The notes under the pieces: model-generated | The model's input: the letters and a program-made list of their open reading frames with translations, nothing else | Databases searched by the model: none | Told to the model about the DNA's origin: nothing | Position numbers and translations under genes: made by a program | Shown: positions 1 to 8,331 of the stretch, in pieces | How positions within the stretch are numbered: position 1 is the stretch's first letter | Layout of the letters: each line of letters begins with the position of its first letter | NCBI RefSeq assembly: GCF_016587375.1 | Contig: NZ_BNJG01000003.1 | Coordinates: 186,001 to 250,000, forward strand | From: Ktedonobacter robiniae | GTDB lineage: Bacteria > Chloroflexota > Ktedonobacteria > Ktedonobacterales > Ktedonobacteraceae | DNA length: 64,000 nt | Reading direction: 5' to 3'

Positions 1-1
1 G

Positions 2-147
2 GTATGTTTGCTCGTCCTCGATGAGAAAGGACAGCAGCACAAAGAGCTGCACCGCTTTTCGACGATGACTGCTGACTTACTCACCTGTATTGACTGGCTC
101 AAAGCAGCGCGGTGTCAAGCCATCGCGATGGAGTCAACCGGGGTGTA
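2..147 (+). pseudogene. IS110-type transposase, 5' fragment
   Basis: Reading from base 2 gives a typical IS110 DEDD-domain segment that enters the window already in progress and contains the motif AMESTGVY, whose Glu is a DEDD catalytic residue in this family. The frame then runs into the serine-recombinase element and stops at 180. The rest of the same transposase resumes in a compatible frame at 2131-3171, where WKSPFNLMEGHFE continues exactly where IS110 proteins would. IS110 enzymes are RNA-guided DEDD recombinases. Here the gene is interrupted rather than truncated: joining the two GTGTA copies restores an open frame reading ...ESTGVYWKSP. The true start and the bridge-RNA region lie left of the window. 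Confidence 0.85.
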
Positions 148-2135
148 CATGCCTCCCCCAATGTTACCAAAGGTGTGCTAGACTGGGAGTATACGAGAGA
201 GATCCTGCAGAGCGACCTTCGCGCTCGTGCTGGAGACCAGCGTCACGCCCCGCCTCACAGCCCAAGTTTGTCCCACGAAGGCCCCATTCCTCAGGGTCCG
301 GGAGCTGCTCATGTCCCAACAACTTCTTCGACCCAACCGATCCCTGGAGGTGCTGACCATGTATGAGCCACACCGCCTCCACCAGCAGTTTCTCCAGGCT
401 GCCTATGCCTTGGTGGTGCCAGTGTCCTGCAGACGCCTCACCACGGTCCATCAGCGAGTTTGCGCTCCTGAGAACAGGGACCGACGTCTGGTGCGTGCGA
501 AGAAAGGAGCATGTGATGAATGAACGACAGGTGGCCTTGTATGCTCGAGTGTCATCCGAGCAACAAGCCGAAGCCAAAACCATTGCGAGCCAACTGGACG
601 AGATCCGCGATCGGATTGCTGCTGATGGTATTGATCTCGCCACAGTCCTCGAGTTTGTCGATGAGGGGTACAGTGGCTCGACGCTGGTGCGGCCAGCGTT
701 AGAGCGGCTCCGTGATGTGGCAGCAGCTGGAGGTATGGATCGGGTCTATGTCCATTGTCCTGATCGCCTCGCCCGCAACTATGCCTATCAAGTCTTACTG
801 GTTGAGGAACTCACGCATCAGGGGGTGGAGGTCATCTTTCTCAACCGGCCTCTGGGGCAGACACCAGAGGATCAGTTATTGTTGCAGGTCCAAGGAGTGA
901 TTGCTGAATACGAGCGAGCGAAATTTCTCGAGCGCAGTCGACGAGGAAAACGCCATGCGGCCCAGGAGGGTCGTGTCGGGATTCTTTGTCATGCTCCCTA
1001 CGGATATCGGTATGTGAGTAAACAGGGGGGTGGCGGAGAAGCACGCTATGAAATCGTGTGGGATGAAGCCCGTGTCGTGCAACAGGTGTATACTTGGGTG
1101 GGCCAGGATCGCTGCTCGATCAACGAGGTCTGCCGTCGCCTGCATCAAGCCGGGATCCGCACACGCACGGGCAAAGACTATTGGGACCACAAGACCGTCT
1201 GGGATATGCTGAAAAATCCAGCCTACAAAGGGGAAGCGGCCTGGGGCAAAACCCGCTGGGTGCCCAATGGTCCACGCCTGCGCGTCCCGCGCAACAAACC
1301 AGCCCAACCACGACGACCGTTCTGGGGGAAAGATGCCCCCAAAGAGGAATGGATCATCATTCCCGTTCCGGCCCTGATTGATCCGGCGATTTTCGATGCG
1401 GTGCAAGAACAGCTTGAAGAGAATCGGCGACGCGCGCGTATTCCGCAGAAAGGTAGTCGTTACCTGTTGCAGGGGGTGCTGGTCTGTGCCCAGTGTGGGT
1501 ATGCTTATCATGGCTGTACCAACGATGAGCGCAACGCCTATTACCGCTGTAGCGGCTCGATGCATCACACTCGCTTTGGAGGGAAACGGCACTGCTGGAA
1601 CAGAGAACTGCGCATGGATGAGACCGATATGGTAGTGTGGCAAGAGGTCTGCCATCTCCTGGAAGAGCCAGAGCGCCTCGCGCAGGAATATCGCCGACGT
1701 TTACAAGCCCCCCAGAAGCCGCACGAACCAGAAGGGTTAGATGCGCAAATGGGCAAACTCCGCCGAGGGATTGCCCGATTAATTGATAGCTACGCGGAGG
1801 GGTTTATTGACAAGCAAGAATTTGAATCGCGAGTGACACGTATGCGTGAACGACTTCATCATCTAGAGGAACAATTGCAGCGTCTCAAAGAAGAAGCCGC
1901 AGGAGAAGACGAACTGCGGGCGATTCTCGAACGCCTGGAAACCTTTGCTGCTAGGGTCAACGAGGGGCTCAGTGATGCCGATTTCCAGACCCGCCGGGAG
2001 ATTATCCGTGCCTTAGTCAAACGGGTCGAGATTGATGAGCAGCAGATCCGGGTGGTCTTTCGCATCAGTCCGCTGGCTTCTGCTCCCCCTTTTGATGGGG
2101 CCTCCCTCAATTTGCACCATTGGGGGAGGCGTGTA
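143..2135 (+). mobile_element. Large-serine-recombinase element inserted in IS110 transposase
   Basis: The insert carries perfect 13-bp terminal inverted repeats: GCCTCCCCCAATG at 151-163 and CATTGGGGGAGGC at 2118-2130. GTGTA occurs at both junctions (143-147 and 2131-2135). Removing one GTGTA copy together with the insert restores the IS110 reading frame. The only gene is the recombinase at 516-2174. Bases 164-515 have no credible gene and may hold the left attachment or promoter region. Known single-gene serine-recombinase transposons make short core crossovers, and the exact crossover dinucleotide here is inferred, not seen. Confidence in the insertion is high; confidence in the exact ends is moderate. 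Confidence 0.8.
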
Positions 2136-2174
2136 TTGGAAATCCCCTTTCAATCTCATGGAAGGACACTTTGA
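516..2174 (+). CDS. Large serine recombinase (resolvase/Zn-ribbon type)
   Basis: 552 residues from ATG 516, chosen because AAAGGAG lies just upstream at 504-510 and because the N-terminus then begins directly at the resolvase fold. The catalytic motif ALYARVSSEQQ places the nucleophilic Ser near residue 13. Domain order: resolvase catalytic domain about 1-150, Recombinase domain about 180-290, zinc beta-ribbon with CAQCG and later Cys residues about 330-390, and a Glu/Arg-rich coiled coil about 430-500. This is the architecture of phage integrases and TnpX-like transposases. It would cut and rejoin attachment sites at the element ends. Oddity: the last 13 or so residues are encoded by IS110 sequence beyond the right inverted repeat, so the C-terminus depends on the insertion site. 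Confidence 0.92.
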   Translation: MNERQVALYARVSSEQQAEAKTIASQLDEIRDRIAADGIDLATVLEFVDEGYSGSTLVRPALERLRDVAAAGGMDRVYVHCPDRLARNYAYQVLLVEELTHQGVEVIFLNRPLGQTPEDQLLLQVQGVIAEYERAKFLERSRRGKRHAAQEGRVGILCHAPYGYRYVSKQGGGGEARYEIVWDEARVVQQVYTWVGQDRCSINEVCRRLHQAGIRTRTGKDYWDHKTVWDMLKNPAYKGEAAWGKTRWVPNGPRLRVPRNKPAQPRRPFWGKDAPKEEWIIIPVPALIDPAIFDAVQEQLEENRRRARIPQKGSRYLLQGVLVCAQCGYAYHGCTNDERNAYYRCSGSMHHTRFGGKRHCWNRELRMDETDMVVWQEVCHLLEEPERLAQEYRRRLQAPQKPHEPEGLDAQMGKLRRGIARLIDSYAEGFIDKQEFESRVTRMRERLHHLEEQLQRLKEEAAGEDELRAILERLETFAARVNEGLSDADFQTRREIIRALVKRVEIDEQQIRVVFRISPLASAPPFDGASLNLHHWGRRVLEIPFQSHGRTL

Positions 2175-3171
2175 GCAGGTCATGATTGTCAATGCTGAAC
2201 ATCTCAAGCGGGTCCCAGGTCGCAAAACCGATAAAAAGGATGCGGAGTGGATCGCCGAACTCTTGCAGTTTGGGCTTCTCAAACCCAGCTTTATTCCCTC
2301 ACCCCAACAACGAGAGCTTCGTGATCTGACCCGTGTGCGCACGACTCTGATCGCCGAGCGAACCCGACTTGTGAATCGGCTCCACAAAACGCTGGAAGAT
2401 ACCAATCTGAAGCTCTCGTCTGTGTTGACTGATATCATGGGGAAAACAGGACAGAAGATTCTCTCGGCTCTCCTTCGTGGAGAAGAAGATGCAGACGTGT
2501 TGGCAGACCTGGCGCTGGGACGTGCTATGAGCAAACGTGAGGCTCTGGTGCAAGCGCTACGAGGACGCCTGAATGACCATCATCGTCTCCTCTTGCAGGA
2601 ACTGCTCTCCCTGATCGAGCAACATGATCAGGGAATTTGCCGCCTGGACAGGGAGATTGAGGAGCGATTGCGCCCTCACGAGGCACTGATTCAGCGGCTC
2701 GACACTATTCCTGGGTGTAGCCGTCGAATCATCGAAGTTCTCTTGGCAGAAATAGGCTCGGATGTGTCGCCTTTCCCGGATGCCGCTCACCTCGCCTCTT
2801 GGGTGGGAATTTGTCCTGGCAATAACGAGAGTGGAGGCAAACGCAAAAGTGGACGCATTCGCAAAGGCAATCGCTGGGTCAAAGCGATGCTGGTTCAGGC
2901 TGCCAATGCTGCCGCTCGAACCAAGCACAGTTACCTTTCGGCGCAATATCATCAGATTGCTGCTCGTCGTGGCAACAAACGTGCTGTCGTGGCGGTGGCA
3001 CATAGCACTCTGGTGATCTACTATCACATGCTCACAACTGGTGAGCCCTATCAGGAAAAAGGAGCAGGCTACTTTTCGGAATTGGATCGCAAGCATGCTG
3101 AGCGACGGGCAACCAGGCAGCTTGAACGATTGGGATATCAAGTGACTCTGACCCCCGCTCAGATCGCTTGA
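2131..3171 (+). pseudogene. IS110-type transposase, 3' fragment
   Basis: This continues the transposase interrupted at 147. It reads YWKSPFNLMEGHFE, then GRKTDKKDAEWIAELL (the last two acidic DEDD residues), then a coiled-coil linker and a C-terminal Transposase_20-like domain with IPGCSRRIIEVLLAEIG and CPGNNESGGKRKSGR, the Ser-containing region of the IS110 active site. It ends at TGA 3169-3171 with the usual AARRGNKRAVVAVAH segment. An in-frame ATG at 2032 lies inside the recombinase gene and is unlikely to be used. The fragment looks intact, so precise excision of the insert would probably give a full-length enzyme. Confidence 0.88.
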
Positions 3172-3262
3172 CCTTGCCCAATCGCGGATGAGGTTATCTC
3201 GGGTCACTTGACCCACGGGGGGTGTTTTTGTCTCTTTCTCCAGCTCTTTCAGAGGAATTCGG

Positions 3263-3435
3263 CGTGTTCCGCAAGGGGAAAAATAGGGACGGGCAACATC
3301 GTCATTCATGGTCGCAAACGACAACGCTACCGTTGTAGGAGCTGTCGCAAGACCTTTAGCCAGCGACGAGGAACCATAGAGGAAGGGCTGCGCAAGCCAA
3401 CAGAATTGATCGTCATTGTGGTGACACTTTGGTGA
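3263..3435 (+). pseudogene. IS1-like transposase N-terminal remnant
   Basis: A short reading frame contains GTGNIVIHGRKRQRYRCRSC and RKTFSQRRG, the zinc-ribbon/HTH start of IS1-family-like transposases, then GLRKPTELIVIVVTLW before a stop. The expected first Cys pair is disrupted and the DDE catalytic part is absent, so this is a truncated relic lying directly after the IS110 gene. The rest of 3172-3652 has no gene; a TATAAT at 3607-3612 is a possible -10 for the next gene. Confidence 0.6.
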
Positions 3436-3652
3436 AGCAATCCAATCATCGACCGCTGTTTCGCCTTCGTCAGGGGCAATTGTGCTCAATCACCGGTTAG
3501 TGTAGCTCTATCCAGGGAATGAAATAGTGGTTTCACATAGAAATGGGCAAAAGCGGCCTCAGGCCAGGAGCGAATCGTGTTTTTCCTGCCAAGTATACTA
3601 CCTATCTATAATGAAAACAAGGGAACTTGAATAGTGATAGGGAGATGAAAAT

Positions 3653-4669
3653 ATGATCGAGTTTGGTATTACCCTCAGGCCCTATCCACCACCAGAGCGT
3701 ATTGTTGAGCTGATGCTTATGGCCGAGGCCCAAAACTTCTCCTATGGCTGGTTGTTTGATTCACATGTACTCTGGATGGACCCCTATCCTCTACTCACAT
3801 TGATGGCCGTGAATACTACTTCCTTGCGGCTAGGGACCTGCGTGACCAATCCCGGCACTCGTGATCCCAGCATCACGGCTAGCACCTTCGCGACCTTACA
3901 GGCGATTTCAGGCGGTCGGATGATTATGGGCATTGGTCGCGGAGATAGCGCCTTGCGTGTTATGGGAAAGCAACCTGTATCGCTGACTGTCATGGAGAAC
4001 GCTATTCAAGAGATACGAACCCTTGTTTCGGGAGAGGCTACACATCTGAATGAGCAGGCTATCCAGCTAAAATGGGCGCGTAGCCACCTGCCTATTTTTG
4101 TCGCTGCCTATGGACCCAAAGCTTTACGCCTGGCGGGACACGTGGGCGATGGCGTTGTCCTGCAATATGCCGATCCCCATCTGATTAAATGGAGTCTGAA
4201 TTTTGTGCGCGAGGGTTGTGAGGAGGCGGGACGTGATTGGTCACAATTCCATATTATGTGTGCCACGGCAGGCTATGTTTCGAATGACCTTGAGTATGCG
4301 CGTTCGCAGGTACGTTGGTTCCCCGCGCTTGTGTCCAATCACGTTATCGAGTTGCTCTCTCGCTATCCCGCCACTGACTTGCCAGCGGAATTGACCAGCT
4401 ATGTACGTCAGCGTTCGGGCTACGATTACCAGGAGCATTGCCAGGTAGGGGCATCCCATGCCGAGTTTGTCACCGACGAGGTTGTTGATCGCTTTTGTGT
4501 GATTGGTACAGCGGAGCAGTGTCGCCAGCGTATCCGCGAACTGGCCGCCATTGGCGTCAACGAATTCAACCTCTACCTGATGGCCGAAGATCAAGAGCGC
4601 CTGCTGGAAATCTATGGTCGAGAAATTATTCCAGAGTTTTGCAATGTCCAGGTGAGGCCTCGCACCTAA
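3653..4669 (+). CDS. LLM-class F420-dependent oxidoreductase
   Basis: 338 residues, a complete luciferase-like monooxygenase TIM barrel. It starts MIEFGITLRP and carries GWLFDSHVLWMDPYPLL, LGTCVTNPGTRDPSITAS, the GRMIMGIGRGDSAL segment typical of LLM oxidoreductases, and a C-terminal VIGTAEQCRQRIRELAAIGV. Length and motif order resemble the F420-using CPS_4-type subfamily rather than alkanesulfonate monooxygenases, but cofactor (F420 or FMN) and substrate cannot be read from sequence. The start is supported by GGGAGAT seven bases upstream. It appears monocistronic, between an IS remnant and a gene of opposite strand. Confidence 0.88.
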   Translation: MIEFGITLRPYPPPERIVELMLMAEAQNFSYGWLFDSHVLWMDPYPLLTLMAVNTTSLRLGTCVTNPGTRDPSITASTFATLQAISGGRMIMGIGRGDSALRVMGKQPVSLTVMENAIQEIRTLVSGEATHLNEQAIQLKWARSHLPIFVAAYGPKALRLAGHVGDGVVLQYADPHLIKWSLNFVREGCEEAGRDWSQFHIMCATAGYVSNDLEYARSQVRWFPALVSNHVIELLSRYPATDLPAELTSYVRQRSGYDYQEHCQVGASHAEFVTDEVVDRFCVIGTAEQCRQRIRELAAIGVNEFNLYLMAEDQERLLEIYGREIIPEFCNVQVRPRT

Positions 4670-4845
4670 AAAAGTCTCTGTTGGGAAAGCAATAGATGGA
4701 TGAGTTATGGCCTCACACCAGCCTTTCACCCTCCCGTTTATGGCGCACTTTGTACGAAGCACGGCTCCCCCACCGCTCGACCCTCAGTCGCTTTCTCGCC
4801 GCGCTGAATCAAATGGTGCGCATCTCTTCTCATTTCCTCGTGGAG

Positions 4846-5253
4846 TTATGAAGGCTCCTTCTTGGGACGTCTGCGATGTGATTGCAAGACTCCTCGACTC
4901 TCTCCTTCTGGCACATAACTTACCAGCTTGGCCTCTTCGGGGTGTTTCTCAAAAAAAATCCGCCCACACTTCTCGCATTCATAGATGAAGCGTGTAAAGA
5001 GGTCGATCTCCTTGGCGAGCAGGTCATCAATGATGTTCTGGAGAGCTAACTCTTGCGGATAGCCTTCTCCGAAATAACTGCCAAGAAATTCCTTCTGTTT
5101 GCCAGCTTCTCTCGCCATGAGAAACGCTTCCAGGACTTTGGCAAAACTACTGAAGTCGGCATCTCCATCTTCATCTGGAATCAATCGAGCTTTGTAGGGC
5201 AAGGAATTTCTCTGGTCACGGACAACGTGTCCGCAGGTACAGCGAAACTTCAT
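4846..5253 (-). CDS. Small cysteine-motif protein, probable Zn ribbon
   Basis: 135 residues starting MKFRCTCGHVVRDQ, with a CxC-G motif at the N-terminus and a CEKCGRIFFE motif near residue 95. Together these four Cys could form a split zinc ribbon. The middle is acidic and helical (FSSFAKVLEAFLMAREAG). AGAGAGGAAGC immediately before the ATG is a strong ribosome binding site. I do not recognise a named family. The gene is single, convergent with the upstream oxidoreductase. A role as a nucleic-acid or partner-binding module is only suggested by the ribbon. Confidence 0.65.
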   Translation of the reverse strand: MKFRCTCGHVVRDQRNSLPYKARLIPDEDGDADFSSFAKVLEAFLMAREAGKQKEFLGSYFGEGYPQELALQNIIDDLLAKEIDLFTRFIYECEKCGRIFFEKHPEEAKLVSYVPEGESRGVLQSHRRRPKKEPS

Positions 5254-5309
5254 GCTTCCTCTCTTTCCACAAGATTGAGAAATATGTTTTCTCTATCACT
5301 ACTTTAACA

Positions 5310-5949
5310 TATCTTTTCCACCGTTTGAGCAGATCACAGAACAGGACTTTGACCGAGAGTTCGCAATCAATGTGAAAGGGACCTACTTTGCTTGCCAATT
5401 TGCCACCGGGTACATGCAAGCAGGAGGGCGTATCATTTAATTTCTCCTCCTCTGTCCTGGGGCAAATGATGCCCACCTACAGCCTTTACGCTGGCACCAA
5501 AGGGGGCAGTCGAGCAAATCACTCGGCACCTGGCCAAGGAGCTTGCCCCAAAGGGCATTACCATTAATGCCGTCGCTCCAGGACCGGTCAACACGGAGTT
5601 GTTTACCGCCGATAAATCAGAAGCCCAGATAGAGGCGATCAGTTGAAGTCAACGAGGGAAGGTGAAACTCGGGATCACGGCCCCGACACTACTGTTAATT
5701 GCGCAAGAATCTGTTGCTCTCGCGCAAGAATCTGAACGAAGACCCCGCTCTATCTCTGTTAGAGTAAGAGCAGAAGCCCTGCTTCAAATATCGCCGGAAA
5801 CAGGTGTGAGGAGAACACGCTGCTTTCCATGGACAATCATCGCTTGGGAACCTATACTTACACGCCGCACCCTTTGTCACCGACCAAGTCCTTTCGGTGG
5901 ATGGAGGAGCATATATCGGCAAATTATTGCTCGCACTGGTTGGGTGAGC
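5310..5949 (+). pseudogene. Decayed short-chain dehydrogenase/reductase gene
   Basis: Three out-of-frame blocks are recognisable as SDR. Block one, from 5310, reads FDREFAINVKGTYFACQFA and ends at a TAA. Block two, in another frame, holds the active-site Tyr/Lys region as YSLYAGTKGAVEQITRHLA and then KGITINAVAPGPVNTELF, ending near 5645. Block three, about 5865-5949, reads APFVTDQVLSVDGGAY, the usual SDR C-terminus. The N-terminal Rossmann GxxxGxG part is missing and about 200 bases of unrelated sequence separate blocks two and three. The gene cannot make a functional enzyme. Confidence 0.75.
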
Positions 5950-6061
5950 AATATGTTGGAGTGAGGAGAACTCGAAAACTCAATCTTTTTGACCACTGTG
6001 AGAAAGGAATACATCTTCGTTCTCAGGGATGGGGGTACGTGAAAGGGAAAGCTACCGCACG

Positions 6062-7987
6062 ATGTCGAAGACCAAACAGACCAAGCGTGTCACGCCTGCG
6101 TCGCGTGACACGCTCCGTACCATGCCTGACACGCTTCCAGGCGCCTTCTTTGTTCTCGATCATGCCGATACCATTGTGTATGCCAATGCGAGTGCACAAG
6201 CCATGCTCGGCACACCACCCAAGGCATTGTGTGAGAACAACTTCTGGCACTGCGCTCCCCACCTGGTGAGCCCCATGCTCCACCAGGCGGTGCGCCAAAC
6301 GAAACAGACGCGAGCCTTGACCGAGGTACAGTATGTGTCTCCCATCACCCAGAACTGGCTGCACGTGCATCTCGCGCCGATGGTTGGGGGGCTTACGTTG
6401 CAGTTCCACGAGGCGAGCGCGCCAGCCCGACCTCAGGAGGTGTTTCCCCAGGGCGAGCACCTCTGCGCGTACCTCGCCATGACCGGGATCGACATTACCG
6501 CGCGCAAGCGCGCCGAAGCAGCCATTCATACCCTGATTGATGCCATCCCCCAGTTGGTCTGGACCGGGCGACCAGACGGATATATCAACTATTGCAATCA
6601 ACGCTGGCGCGACTATACGGGCATGAGCGCCGAACAGGCCCAGGGGAATGGATGGATGCAGTGTATCCATCCTGAGGACCGGCAACGCGTGCTGGCAGTG
6701 TGGCAGCGTGCCGTCCAGACCGGCCAGCTGTGTGAGGCGGAACAGCGCCTGCGCCAGGGCACGACTGGAGCATATCGCTGGTTCCTGATGCAAGCAACGC
6801 CGTACAAAGATGGGCAAGGCACAATCCTCACCTATATTGGCACCTGTACCGACATCCAGGAACAGAAACGGGTGGAGCAGAAGCGCATCGCAGATGCCTT
6901 GCACCAGAGTCAGGAGCTCATCCACGCCCTCATCGACTCCAATATTATCGGGATTACTTCTAGCGCAGTGGAAGGAGAAGTGCTGGTGGAAGCCAATGAG
7001 GCGTTTCTTCGCATGACCGGCTATAGCCGAGAGGAGGTGCGCAGCAGAACGCTGACCAGGGCGAGGATCACTGCCCCAGAAGATGCGCCGCTCTTAGCGC
7101 GCGCGATCCAGGAGGTCATCACGCACGGGCAACACACGCCCTTTGAAGCCGAACTGGTGTGTAAAGATGGCAGTCGCCTGTCAGTGTTGTTGGGAGGCGT
7201 CCTCCTCCAGGAGCAGCCGCGCCAGATGGTTGCTTTTGTGCTGGATAATTCGGCGCGTAAGGAACTGGAGCAACGCAAGGATGATTTTATCAGTATGGCC
7301 AGCCATGAACTCAAGACCCCGCTCACGGCCTTGAAAATGCAGGCCTCCTTGCTGCATCGGCAACTCGCCAGGCAAGGCATCCTGCAGGCGGCTCCCGCCC
7401 TTTCTAGCATGGAAGCCCAGCTCAACAAAGTTATCCGGCTGGTGGGGGAATTGCTGGACGTCTCCAAGATCCAGGCTGGGAGGCTGGAGTACGCCCAGGA
7501 GCCAGTGGATCCCGACGCGTTGCTGCGGGAGATCGCAGAAACGATGCAGCACACGAGTCCCAGCCGTACTCTGGTGGTGCGGGGCGCAGCGCAGACCTGC
7601 TTGATCGGGGATCGAGACCGGCTCGGACAGGTCTTCACCAACCTGATCAGCAATGCTTTCAAGTATTCTCCTGACACCGAAACAGTTGAGATAGATCTCG
7701 CCACCTCCGAAGATGTGGTCATGGTCCGCGTCCGTGATTATGGTCTGGGAATCCCACAAGAGCAGCGCGACAAGATTTTTGACCGCTTCTATCGGGTGGC
7801 TGATCCGAAGCGGAAGGCGATCCCCGGCCTGGGCATAGGGCTCTACATTGTGGCGGAGATCGTCAAGCATCATGGGGGAACTATTACGGTGGACAGCGCC
7901 GTCGGGAAAGGATCAACCTTTACAGTGACCCTTCCTCGAACACGGGATGCCTGTGCAGTTGACGCGCGTGGCGAGCGTGTCAACTGA
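6062..7987 (+). CDS. PAS-domain sensor histidine kinase
   Basis: 641 residues from ATG 6062. This start aligns with the paralogue at 13764-16685 (MSKTKQTKR versus MSNTKQTKR). Domains: N-terminal PAS about 15-130, a PAS with IDAIPQLVWTGRPDGYI about 155-270, a PAS with SNIIGI about 295-395, HisKA with ISMASHELKTPL (phospho-acceptor His near 415), and HATPase_c with N-box NLISNAFKYSP near 530, DYGLGIP and GLGIGLY. No transmembrane segment, so it is a cytoplasmic hybrid-less sensor. No response regulator is adjacent. Compared with the paralogue it lacks three PAS domains, one of them removed cleanly between the N-terminal PAS and GIDITARKRAE. Confidence 0.92.
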   Translation: MSKTKQTKRVTPASRDTLRTMPDTLPGAFFVLDHADTIVYANASAQAMLGTPPKALCENNFWHCAPHLVSPMLHQAVRQTKQTRALTEVQYVSPITQNWLHVHLAPMVGGLTLQFHEASAPARPQEVFPQGEHLCAYLAMTGIDITARKRAEAAIHTLIDAIPQLVWTGRPDGYINYCNQRWRDYTGMSAEQAQGNGWMQCIHPEDRQRVLAVWQRAVQTGQLCEAEQRLRQGTTGAYRWFLMQATPYKDGQGTILTYIGTCTDIQEQKRVEQKRIADALHQSQELIHALIDSNIIGITSSAVEGEVLVEANEAFLRMTGYSREEVRSRTLTRARITAPEDAPLLARAIQEVITHGQHTPFEAELVCKDGSRLSVLLGGVLLQEQPRQMVAFVLDNSARKELEQRKDDFISMASHELKTPLTALKMQASLLHRQLARQGILQAAPALSSMEAQLNKVIRLVGELLDVSKIQAGRLEYAQEPVDPDALLREIAETMQHTSPSRTLVVRGAAQTCLIGDRDRLGQVFTNLISNAFKYSPDTETVEIDLATSEDVVMVRVRDYGLGIPQEQRDKIFDRFYRVADPKRKAIPGLGIGLYIVAEIVKHHGGTITVDSAVGKGSTFTVTLPRTRDACAVDARGERVN

Positions 7988-8107
7988 GACAATGATGAGT
8001 CAGTTTGTTGAGAAAGAGAGGGAAAACGTGTAGCCACAGCCTCTGCTCTTCCGCATCGCCACAGAACATGCGTTCTTACAAATGGGCATCGCAGTGCATA
8101 AGAAGGG

Positions 8108-8148
8108 ATAGCAGGGTGGATGTTGAGTCCCTCCATCCATCCTGCTAT
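8108..8148. terminator. 14-bp hairpin between convergent genes
   Basis: ATAGCAGGGTGGAT at 8108-8121 pairs with ATCCATCCTGCTAT at 8135-8148 (one G-U pair). It lies in the 344-base gap between the histidine kinase and the oppositely oriented MOSC fusion and is probably a bidirectional terminator, although no strong U-tract follows. Nothing else is recognisable in 7988-8331. Confidence 0.5.
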
Positions 8149-8331
8149 GCTGGCACTACACGTGCGACAGATAGAGCCTGGCTCTCTGTCTGCACATCAC
8201 GAAAAGACAACACGTGTCCTGTGTTGACTGGAGCATGCTTCCCATCTTCTATAGCAGGCATGAGCCAGTATACAGCAGTGTTCACAATGATTGAGCCATA
8301 TGCATCTGCTTCAAGGTTCGAGACTGCTGCA

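Noticed and set aside
876..1655. 259-residue ORF antisense to the serine recombinase
   Set aside because: A shadow frame of the recombinase gene, which has clear catalytic and zinc-ribbon motifs.
2557..3489. 310-residue minus-strand ORF over the IS110 3' end
   Set aside because: Antisense to well-conserved transposase sequence and without any recognisable motif.
6023..6925. 300-residue ORF antisense to the PAS kinase
   Set aside because: Shadow frame; similar long antisense frames occur opposite the paralogous kinase because PAS repeats share codon patterns.
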